Shown in pieces: positions 1-6,211 of a stretch of 14,907 nucleotides of DNA (position 1 is its first letter; every line of letters begins with the position of its first letter). The notes under the pieces were generated by a model. That model made no database searches, was not told the origin of the DNA, and was given only the letters and a program-made list of their open reading frames with translations. The stretch covers positions 1 through 14,907 of the forward strand of contig JAAYRN010000165.1 in assembly GCA_012518765.1 (NCBI GenBank), written 5' to 3'. The position numbers and the translations under genes were made by a program. Origin of the DNA: Bacteroidales bacterium. Lineage in GTDB: Bacteria > Bacteroidota > Bacteroidia > Bacteroidales > WCHB1-69.

Positions 1-1082
1 CCTCCGTCTTGATGTGCCAAGATAGTCCCTAATTTCGCCTGTTGATTGATGTCTGAAATTCGTTTGCCTGCAATATAGTTAAGTCCATCTAAATCGAGTT
101 CATCTTTGGGTATTCTACAAAGTTGAGAGGCTTGGTTGATGGATAAAAAAGTTTCAAACATCAAGCGTTGTCCTTGCTGCATATATTGTCCCATAGAGTG
201 TAGGTCGGTGGTGTAAATCAAACCAGTGGGGAAAATACCTTTGTTCTCTTTTCCTTCACTTTCGCCAAATAATTGTTTCCACCATTCGACATAATAATAA
301 AATTTAGGTTCAAAACTCGCCATAACTTCTACGTTATAACCTTTCTTTAGCAGTAAGTTACGTGTGTAAGCATAGTGTATGGCGGGATTGTTTTCTGTAG
401 ATTCTTTCAATATTCTACTCATGGCGTTAGCACCCCTAACTATTTTTTTTATGTCAATATTAGCAAGAGCTATGGGTAGCAAACCTACGGGGGATAACAC
501 AGAGTATCTGCCTCCTACATTGTCGGGGATTACAAAAGTAGGATATTCTTTTTGGATAGCCAAAGTTTTCAAAGCTCCTTTTTCTTCATCGGTAATGCAA
601 ACGATGCGATATTTGTAGTTTTTTTTGCCGTATTTTTTCTTACAATGTTGTTCCAATACACGAAAAGCGATGGCTGTTTCGGTTGTAGTTCCTGATTTGG
701 ATATAACTACAATGCTGTATTCTACTTTGTTGAGTAAATTTATCAATTCAGCCATGTAGCTTTCGGAAAGATGATGTCCTGCATAAATAATTTCAGGCTT
801 CTCTCTTTGAAACGAAGGGCTCAAGGCTTCGATAACAGCCCTTGCTCCTAAGTAGGAACCGCCTATGCCTACCACTACCACATATTCAGACTTTTGTTTT
901 ATTAAATTGGCTGTTTTTTGAATGGCACGCATGGTTTTTAAGGGTGCTATGGAGGGCACATCCATCCATCCTAATAGCTCATTGCCGACTCCACGTTGCG
1001 ATAACAGCGTTTCGTAGGATGTTAAAACAGTTTGATAAAGTGCGGTGTTTTGTTCGTTTTGTTCAGATTTTATAGCAATCAT
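1..1082 (-). CDS. pgi: Glucose-6-phosphate isomerase, N-terminal 360 residues (cut by window edge)
   Basis: This enzyme interconverts glucose-6-phosphate and fructose-6-phosphate in glycolysis and gluconeogenesis, in the cytoplasm. The reading frame starts at an ATG (1080-1082) and runs open to the left edge, giving 360 complete codons. The family (about 445-450 residues in the short bacterial form) therefore lacks its last 80-90 residues here, including the usual C-terminal active-site lysine region. Visible landmarks are the first SIS domain with VGIGGSYLGA (71-80), the sugar-phosphate-binding KSGTTTET (129-136), PGI signature 1 DNVGGRYSVLSPVG (187-200), the FGESEGKENKG block with the catalytic glutamate (about 272-282), and DLHSMGQ (293-299) with the active-site histidine. 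The stop of an OmpA-domain gene lies 28 nt upstream on the same strand, so the two may share a transcript. No Shine-Dalgarno is evident, as is common in Bacteroidota. Confidence 0.97.
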   Translation of the reverse strand, partial: MIAIKSEQNEQNTALYQTVLTSYETLLSQRGVGNELLGWMDVPSIAPLKTMRAIQKTANLIKQKSEYVVVVGIGGSYLGARAVIEALSPSFQREKPEIIYAGHHLSESYMAELINLLNKVEYSIVVISKSGTTTETAIAFRVLEQHCKKKYGKKNYKYRIVCITDEEKGALKTLAIQKEYPTFVIPDNVGGRYSVLSPVGLLPIALANIDIKKIVRGANAMSRILKESTENNPAIHYAYTRNLLLKKGYNVEVMASFEPKFYYYVEWWKQLFGESEGKENKGIFPTGLIYTTDLHSMGQYMQQGQRLMFETFLSINQASQLCRIPKDELDLDGLNYIAGKRISDINQQAKLGTILAHQDG

Positions 1083-1110
1083 TTTTTTATTAGATGGTTT
1101 TTTAGATTTT

Positions 1111-1572
1111 TTATTTTACAATGCTAAATTCAACCCTACGGTTTAGTTGGTTACTCTCGGGATTGCCTTCGGTAAAAGCAGGATAAACAGCTCCTAATCC
1201 CTTGTATACTAATCTACTCTTGGCTATATCGTGTTCGACAAACCAATCGAAAACGCTTTTTGAGCGTAGGGATGATATGCGTTGATTTTCTCTTTTGTCG
1301 GCATGTCCTTTGATTTCGAGGACAATATCAGGATATTTGTTTAGCAGGGCAAGAATATGCTCTAAATTCTCAATTTCAGTCTCTCTAATATCCACACTTT
1401 CAACATCGAAATACACATTATGCAAAGAGTATATTTGCATAATAGAATCCATGTTTTGATTTTCGGCTATTTGTTGATTAGATTTAGATTGTGAGAAAGA
1501 TAGGGGTTGAATGTTTAGCATCAAAACTAATAGTAAACAACAAGGTTTCAGGTTTTTTATACTTTTATCCAT
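1111..1572 (-). CDS. Small secreted OmpA-domain protein
   Basis: A 153-residue protein consisting of little more than a signal peptide and one OmpA C-terminal (peptidoglycan-binding) domain. Residues 1-28 form a hydrophobic export signal with a likely cleavage after SFS. There is no clear lipobox, although Cys-Cys sits at 11-12 at the start of the hydrophobic stretch. A short polar linker follows. The OmpA fold spans about 52-153: VYFDVES (53-59), EIKGHADKRENQRIS (86-100) and NRRVEFSI (144-151). The Asp of GHAD (D92) and the Arg pair (145-146) match the residues that grip diaminopimelate in this family. I infer a periplasmic, cell-wall-bound protein. It lacks the N-terminal beta-barrel or TPR region of most OmpA-family proteins. 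It lies just upstream of pgi on the same strand, probably co-transcribed, without an obvious functional link. Its own role is unknown. Confidence 0.85.
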   Translation of the reverse strand: MDKSIKNLKPCCLLLVLMLNIQPLSFSQSKSNQQIAENQNMDSIMQIYSLHNVYFDVESVDIRETEIENLEHILALLNKYPDIVLEIKGHADKRENQRISSLRSKSVFDWFVEHDIAKSRLVYKGLGAVYPAFTEGNPESNQLNRRVEFSIVK

Positions 1573-1654
1573 CGTGATAATTATATTAAAATTCTACTAC
1601 AGGTATACGATAAAAGTTATCAATAGGTTGCAATGTTTTTGCAGTATGGAGGAG

Positions 1655-1727
1655 AGCCTCTCATGGGATTCGAACCCACGACCTACGCATTACGAATGCG
1701 TTGCTCTGCCAGCTGAGCTAAAGAGGC
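1655..1727 (-). tRNA. tRNA-Thr, anticodon CGU
   Basis: The minus strand folds as a standard 73-nt cloverleaf. The acceptor stem is GCCTCTT paired with GAGAGGC (last pair T-G). The D arm contains GCTC-AGCTGGCA-GAGC, the anticodon stem is ACGCA/TGCGT around loop TTCGTAA, and the T arm is GTGGG-TTCGAAT-CCCAT. The anticodon is CGT (plus-strand bases 1692-1694), which reads the threonine codon ACG. The discriminator is T and the bases after it are CTC, so the CCA end is not encoded and must be added by nucleotidyltransferase. A TACTTTTG promoter element lies 18 nt upstream. Confidence 0.96.
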
Positions 1728-1745
1728 GTGTTGTTTTTGAGTTTG

Positions 1746-1753
1746 CAAAAGTA
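1746..1753 (-). promoter_or_regulatory. Bacteroidetes-type -7 element for tRNA-Thr
   Basis: On the minus strand this reads TACTTTTG, a perfect match to the Bacteroidetes sigma-ABfr -7 consensus TAnnTTTG, ending 18 nt before the mature tRNA-Thr 5' end. A second match, TATTTTTG, starts a few bases further upstream. No clear TTTG -33 box is seen at the ideal distance. The element sits in the 39-nt gap between the recQ stop and the tRNA, so the tRNA can be transcribed independently of recQ. Confidence 0.6.
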
Positions 1754-1766
1754 CCAAAAATAATGT

Positions 1767-3674
1767 TTACTTACTATGCCAATGTAGTTTTTTTTCGGGA
1801 GTTTGTATAATCTTGTCATTGTCTAACAACCAACGTACTACCTTTACTATTTTTTCTTCGGGATAACGGGCATAATTGACTAATTCTTCTACGCTTGTTT
1901 CGTTTTTTTGCAGCAAAGGTTTGATAACATCGAGAATGTTGTCAAATTCTAAAGCCGAAAGTTCTATTTTATTCCGTTTGAGGCAAATATCGCATTTTCC
2001 ACACCGAATGCTTTCGGTTTCGCCAAAATAAGCCACCAATTGACTGCTTCTGCATTTGGTCTGATTGGTAACATACTGTATAACAGCGTCTGTTTTTTCT
2101 TTGGCTTTTTCTTTGCGTGTGTTGTAAATTTCGTCCGAAATAACTAAATGTTTGGTTTCTATACGGTTTTCTAAAAAAATAATGCGGGGTTTTTCGGTTT
2201 GTTGTTCGTAGATAAGTATTTCAAATTGCTGTAGTTTTTTCAATATTTCTACAACAAAATCAACATCTTTATGGATGCGTTTTGCCAAATCGTTTTCGTT
2301 GATGCGGGTAAAATTGCTAAACAATCCAGAATAGGAACGCAGCAATAATTTAATCATGGGGTCGTAGGCGGCGTGTTCTACCTGAAATTTATATAAATCT
2401 TCCCGTGTGGTGTTGATGTGGATTTTAGAGGAGTTGGAATAGGGGTCGGTAAACGTAATAAGTCCCGTTTGTTCTATGAATTTCAATGCGTGATACGTGG
2501 TTAAAGGATTGAATTTATACGTATTAGCAAAATCGCTATTGTCAAATTCATAGGACAAACCTTCGCCGTATCCCATGGGAATACGAAAATAATTTACCAA
2601 GGCTTGGTACACATCTACTATAAAAGAAAGGGGCGGGTAGGAGATTTCAAAATTTTTCTGAAGGTTCAGTATATCTGCATTTTCGTACAACAAAATAGCA
2701 TAAGAGCGTTTTTCGTCTCTTCCGCCTCTGCCCGCTTCTTGAAAGTAGGCTTCGAGTGTGTCGGGTAAATCTAAATGAACCACAAAACGCACATCAGGTT
2801 TATCAATCCCCATTCCAAAGGCATTGGTTGCAACTATGATACGTGTTTTCCCCGATGTCCAATTGTTTTGTTTTCGGTTGCGATCTGCCATGCTTAAACC
2901 TGCATGATAAAAATCGGCTGAATGCTTATTGTTTGCTAATAAATGAGCTATTTCTTGTGTTTTTTTTCGGTTGCGTACGTATACAATGCCAGTACCGGGT
3001 GTTCGTTGAGCAATGTGTAGCAACTTATTGAGCTTGTTTTCTTCGTTTAATACAAAGTAAGTCAAATTGTCGCGTATAAAACTTTTTTTGAATACCCTTT
3101 CCTCTTTAAAAGCCAATTTTTTTTGAATATCAATAACCACATCGGGGGTGGCGGTAGCGGTTAATGCCAATACCGGCACAGAGGGGGGTAATTCTTGACG
3201 AATCTCCGCTATTTCTAAGTAAGGAGGACGAAAATCATAGCCCCACTGTGAAACACAATGTGCTTCATCTACAGCTAATAAGCAAATGTTAATTTCACTC
3301 AGAGAGTTTTTAAACAAGGTGTTTTTCAATCGTTCGGGCGAGACGTATAAAAATTTTATTTTCCCCTCCTTGCAACGATTCAAAATCATATCTACTTCGC
3401 GGGGGTGTAAGCCGGTGTGTATGGCAGCAGCGGCAATGTTTCTGCGTAAAAGATTCTCAACTTGGTCTTTCATTAAAGCAATTAAGGGCGAAACTACCAA
3501 ACACAAGCCTTCCATAGCTAAGGTTGGAACTTGAAAACAAATAGACTTACCCCCTCCCGTAGGAAGAAGCGCCAAGGTATCTTTGCCGTCTACTACAGAA
3601 AGTATGATATCTTCCTGTAAAACACGGAATTTGCTATAACCCCAATACTGTTGTAAGATTGCCTTGATGTCCAT
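1767..3674 (-). CDS. recQ: ATP-dependent DNA helicase RecQ (form lacking HRDC)
   Basis: A 3'-5' superfamily 2 DNA helicase acting in recombinational repair and stalled-fork processing. Counting from the ATG at 3674 it has 635 residues: the Q-motif-like FRVLQEDII (17-25), Walker A LPTGGGKS (37-44), DEAH box (136-139) followed by the RecQ hallmark CVSQWGYDFRP (140-150), motif III ALTATA (170-175), and motif VI QEAGRGGRD (312-320). The RecQ zinc site has cysteines 541, 558, 561 and 564 with the classic C-x16-C-x2-C-x2-C spacing. After it come only about 70 residues with a helical, winged-helix-like end; there is no HRDC domain, so this is the shorter Bacteroidota RecQ type. An in-frame TTG at 3689 would add five residues, but it overlaps the promoter octamer TACTTTTG, so the ATG is preferred. 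It is transcribed divergently from the restriction-modification cassette. Confidence 0.96.
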   Translation of the reverse strand: MDIKAILQQYWGYSKFRVLQEDIILSVVDGKDTLALLPTGGGKSICFQVPTLAMEGLCLVVSPLIALMKDQVENLLRRNIAAAAIHTGLHPREVDMILNRCKEGKIKFLYVSPERLKNTLFKNSLSEINICLLAVDEAHCVSQWGYDFRPPYLEIAEIRQELPPSVPVLALTATATPDVVIDIQKKLAFKEERVFKKSFIRDNLTYFVLNEENKLNKLLHIAQRTPGTGIVYVRNRKKTQEIAHLLANNKHSADFYHAGLSMADRNRKQNNWTSGKTRIIVATNAFGMGIDKPDVRFVVHLDLPDTLEAYFQEAGRGGRDEKRSYAILLYENADILNLQKNFEISYPPLSFIVDVYQALVNYFRIPMGYGEGLSYEFDNSDFANTYKFNPLTTYHALKFIEQTGLITFTDPYSNSSKIHINTTREDLYKFQVEHAAYDPMIKLLLRSYSGLFSNFTRINENDLAKRIHKDVDFVVEILKKLQQFEILIYEQQTEKPRIIFLENRIETKHLVISDEIYNTRKEKAKEKTDAVIQYVTNQTKCRSSQLVAYFGETESIRCGKCDICLKRNKIELSALEFDNILDVIKPLLQKNETSVEELVNYARYPEEKIVKVVRWLLDNDKIIQTPEKKLHWHSK

Positions 3675-3686
3675 TCGCTTTTTTTT

Positions 3687-3694
3687 CAAAAGTA
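3687..3694 (-). promoter_or_regulatory. Bacteroidetes-type -7 element for recQ
   Basis: The minus strand reads TACTTTTG, matching TAnnTTTG and identical to the octamers upstream of both tRNAs. It ends 12 nt before the recQ ATG at 3674, implying a very short 5' leader. The alternative in-frame TTG start is made of the last three bases of this octamer. A possible TTG -33 box lies 23 bp further upstream, a little beyond the usual spacing. Confidence 0.5.
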
Positions 3695-3893
3695 CATTAT
3701 TTTATTGAATAAATAAACAACTTAAAAGAAAAAAAATATTTTTTATACATAAACTTTCTGGTTGTCAGTAGGAGAAGAGGTTTTTAGTGGAGGGTTTTAT
3801 TGTGAAAATATAAACCAAACAACTACTTATATTCTTGTGTGTTCAAACGTAGTTTGTGAACAAATGCTAAGGCTGTTGAGTTTATAATTGCAT

Positions 3894-3919
3894 AAATAGA
3901 TGGAAAAAATAATCTATTT
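3894..3919. repeat. Perfect 8-bp inverted repeat upstream of the R-M cassette
   Basis: AAATAGAT (3894-3901) and ATCTATTT (3912-3919) are exact reverse complements separated by 10 bp. The right arm overlaps a TAnnTTTG match (TATTTTTG, 3915-3922) and also lies about where a -33 region for the downstream TAATTTTG element would fall. It could be an operator or a transcript hairpin. In DNA this AT-rich, an 8-bp dyad can also occur by chance. A looser dyad, GTTCAAAC / GTTTGTGAAC, is at 3841-3861. Confidence 0.35.
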
Positions 3920-3945
3920 TTGTTGTGATATTAAGAAACTAATGG

Positions 3946-3953
3946 TAATTTTG
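3946..3953 (+). promoter_or_regulatory. Candidate -7 element for the restriction-modification cassette
   Basis: TAATTTTG matches TAnnTTTG exactly and ends 24 nt before the ATG at 3978. TTTG (3919-3922) lies 23 bp and TTG (3923-3925) 20 bp upstream, so a -33-like partner is available. The 5' leader would be about 20 nt, with no Shine-Dalgarno. A second candidate, TATTTTTG, is at 3915-3922. Confidence 0.5.
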
Positions 3954-3977
3954 CCGAAATAAAAGTAAAAAATAAAT

Positions 3978-5078
3978 ATGGACATTGCGGGGGAAATAAC
4001 AGGTGTTAAATATAAAATCTATGTGAATGATGATTTAAAACAAGTTGATTTCGAAAACTTTGATATCAATGATGTACCCGCAACTTGCTTGCTGACAAAT
4101 AAAAAAACGACACTTGCTATTTCAAAGTGGGTTTCACCTAAACGGACACGTTCCTACCCTTTTGAGCGGGTATACAATTCGCTTACAACATCAAAAAAAG
4201 TTACAGTTATCCCAATTATAAAAGATGAAGGAGCAAGAGGTGATAGAGATTTCATCCAGTGGGATACCGTTTTATTAATGTCTTTACTTGACGTTTTTGT
4301 GATTTTTGCCTATTACGACAAAGCCGAAATAAATCCAAGAAACAAGCTAAAAATTACTAATCAACAATTTAATAATGACTATGTTGTTGGTAAAATTAAA
4401 GAAATAGAGGCTTATTATAGTTCGGCTTTACATTGGAATTTGAACGAACTTAACGTTAATTTTCACAATATTATTAACAAAGCAAAAACTGCCTACAAAC
4501 AAATAGAAAAGAATACAAAAGTTCCGTTGCATAATTTTGTAGGTATTGATAATTTTAAAAAAAGAATCGGACAGGATGTTGAATTGTTTATGGAGTTTTC
4601 TCGTGGAAAAGCTAAAAAAGCACAAGCAAGAGAATTTGTAACACAACAACCAAAAGAAAGTTTATCAACACTTTCAAAAGCTAAAATCACGATAACTAAT
4701 TATCTTGGTGGAAAATATTTTTTTACCGTTGATGAAATAGAAATCTCAAAAGACATCATTTATCTTACTGAGGGGAAGCATAGCAAAAGAGCCATTCTTC
4801 CAAGTAAAGGCGATATTAAAGATGGTTTATTGAAAATGATTTTATATAGCAATCTTGAAAACGTTTCAGCAAATAAGAGAAGAATAAAAAGTGTTGCTGT
4901 TTTAAGTTTAACTTCATCAAAGCTAAAAGGTTCTATTGATTCAATGTGTAATAAAGCTGATATTTCTTCTTTTTTTATAAAAAACAAGTTTACAAATTCA
5001 CAAATTAGATTTGTAAATGAAATTTTTGAAGAAGCGAACAAAAATAAATTCATCCTTTCTATTGCGTATTCAAAATGA
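3978..5078 (+). CDS. Probable type II-like restriction endonuclease, PD-(D/E)xK-like
   Basis: I do not recognise a named family for this 366-residue protein; the call rests on context and a motif. It sits directly before an adenine DNA methyltransferase and overlaps it by ATGA, the usual arrangement of a restriction-modification pair. In its C-terminal third, a hydrophobic strand runs into an E-x-K motif: DIIYLTEGKHSK (259-270) with E265 and K267. Acidic residues D252 and E253 stand 12-13 residues before it, and an amphipathic helix, GDIKDGLLKMILYSNLE (278-294), follows. This matches the D...(D/E)xK-then-helix layout of PD-(D/E)xK nucleases. The N-terminal two thirds contain a distinctive block (about 57-116: RTRSYPFERVYNSL, then GDRDFIQWDT) that could carry target recognition or dimer contacts. 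There is no signal peptide, membrane segment, helicase motif or zinc knuckle. Alternatives are another methylation-linked effector or a different nuclease class. Confidence 0.6.
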   Translation: MDIAGEITGVKYKIYVNDDLKQVDFENFDINDVPATCLLTNKKTTLAISKWVSPKRTRSYPFERVYNSLTTSKKVTVIPIIKDEGARGDRDFIQWDTVLLMSLLDVFVIFAYYDKAEINPRNKLKITNQQFNNDYVVGKIKEIEAYYSSALHWNLNELNVNFHNIINKAKTAYKQIEKNTKVPLHNFVGIDNFKKRIGQDVELFMEFSRGKAKKAQAREFVTQQPKESLSTLSKAKITITNYLGGKYFFTVDEIEISKDIIYLTEGKHSKRAILPSKGDIKDGLLKMILYSNLENVSANKRRIKSVAVLSLTSSKLKGSIDSMCNKADISSFFIKNKFTNSQIRFVNEIFEEANKNKFILSIAYSK

Positions 5079-5911
5079 TAAAAAGTCCATTAAGATATCC
5101 GGGAGGTAAAAGTCGAGCTGTAAATTTAATTGCAAAATTATTGCCCGAATTTGATGAGTTTCGCGAACCATTTGTTGGTGGTGGCTCGGTTTTTATGTAT
5201 GCTAAACAACGGTTTCCGAGTAAAAAATTCTGGATAAACGACTTGTATGTTGAACTCTACAAATTTTGGAAAATGTCGCAAAAAGATGTAAATGCGGTAA
5301 TTAGTAAAGTTTACGAATGGCGAAATCACTTTCCTGTTGGTAAGGAATTACATCAATTTTTAAATAAGAATATGGCTACATTCAACGATTTAGAAAGAGC
5401 ATCCGCATTTTTTATTTACAACCGAATTACTTTTTCAGGGACAAGTTTGAGTGGAGGTTTTAGCGAAGGAGCTTTTTCGGGGCGTTTTACCGAAAGTAGC
5501 ATTCAGCGACTGTATAAATTTGCAGAAGTTGTAAACGGTGCAAAAATTACAAATTTGGATTATCAAGATGTTGTAAATGAAGAAGGACAACGTGTTTTTA
5601 TTTTTCTCGACCCACCTTATTACGCTGCCACAAAGTCGGCTTTGTATGGTAAAAATGGCAATTTACATAAAGCGTTTGACCACGAGAAATTTGCGGAAGT
5701 AATGAAAAACTGCAACCACAAATGGTTGATTACCTATGACGATTGCGATTATATCAGGGATTTATTTTCATTTGCACACATTATTCCTTGGAACTTAACT
5801 TACGGAATGAGAAATGTAACTAAATCGTCAAACCAAAAAGGGAAAGAACTTTTTATTTCAAATTACTTAGACAAAATTCCACAGACAGAACAGTTGTTTT
5901 TTACATTTTGA
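5075..5911 (+). CDS. DNA adenine-N6 methyltransferase, D12 class (Dam-like)
   Basis: This protein transfers a methyl group from S-adenosylmethionine to the N6 of adenine in a short DNA target. All landmarks of the D12 (alpha-class) family are present in 278 residues: motif X LRYPGGKSR (6-14), SAM-binding motif I EPFVGGGSVF (31-40), the FFIYNRITFSG block (112-122), and catalytic motif IV DPPY (179-182). The DNA-recognition region would lie between motifs I and IV, about residues 60-160. Length is normal for the family (about 270-285). The ATG overlaps the TGA of the preceding gene (ATGA), implying translational coupling. With a nuclease-like gene in front, it most likely protects the host genome from the partner. 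The target sequence cannot be read from the protein: GATC is common for the class, but D12 enzymes have several targets. An orphan Dam role is less likely given the coupling. Confidence 0.92.
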   Translation: MIKSPLRYPGGKSRAVNLIAKLLPEFDEFREPFVGGGSVFMYAKQRFPSKKFWINDLYVELYKFWKMSQKDVNAVISKVYEWRNHFPVGKELHQFLNKNMATFNDLERASAFFIYNRITFSGTSLSGGFSEGAFSGRFTESSIQRLYKFAEVVNGAKITNLDYQDVVNEEGQRVFIFLDPPYYAATKSALYGKNGNLHKAFDHEKFAEVMKNCNHKWLITYDDCDYIRDLFSFAHIIPWNLTYGMRNVTKSSNQKGKELFISNYLDKIPQTEQLFFTF

Positions 5912-6211
5912 CAAGCCAACATACAAAAACCAATTGGAGTGAGCATAAGATAAGTTATTTGTGGAATATTACAGCCATTAGAAACAATAAAAAATGTATT
6001 TTTTGGGAAAATTGTGAATAGTTTTCTCAACGTTAATATGGAAAGTAAAAAACTGTTTTTTATAACTGCCTAATATGATGTAGAAACACATCTATTTTCA
6101 ATTGTTTTTTTTGAGTTTGTGGCATAAAAAAGATAATATATCAGACAATGAAATGAGATAATTATCGTTTTCAATACACATTGTTCACGTTATTATTATA
6201 GATATAGGTTT
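5912..6211. other. Gene-free 300-bp interval between the R-M cassette and mpl
   Basis: This very AT-rich stretch has no credible open frame and no RNA gene that I can fold. It holds a palindrome CCAATTGG (5931-5938), a 7-bp dyad GGGAAAA/TTTTCTC (6005-6028, one G-T pair) without a following T run, and a perfect 10-bp palindrome GATAATTATC (6157-6166) about 45 nt before the mpl start. The promoter of the mpl operon must lie here or upstream, but no exact TAnnTTTG match is found near the start. No transposon end or target duplication is recognisable. Confidence 0.5.

Noticed and set aside
1511..1810. Plus-strand open frame containing SWDSNPRPTHYECVALPAELK
   Set aside because: It is the antisense reading of tRNA-Thr, a well-known false protein pattern, and it overlaps the ends of two real genes.
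4428..5053. Three minus-strand open frames opposite the candidate nuclease gene
   Set aside because: Composition is Phe/Leu/Ser-rich as expected for the antisense of Lys/Asn-rich coding DNA, and no start context or motif supports them.
6005..6028. Hairpin GGGAAAA/TTTTCTC as a terminator of the methyltransferase transcript
   Set aside because: The stem is weak and no T run follows it.
3876..6134. Similar short segments on both sides of the R-M cassette (TTGAGTTT...GCATAAA...AGAT at 3876-3901 and 6111-6134)
   Set aside because: The match is short, gapped and AT-rich; the surrounding sequence does not align, so it is not credible as an insertion-site duplication.
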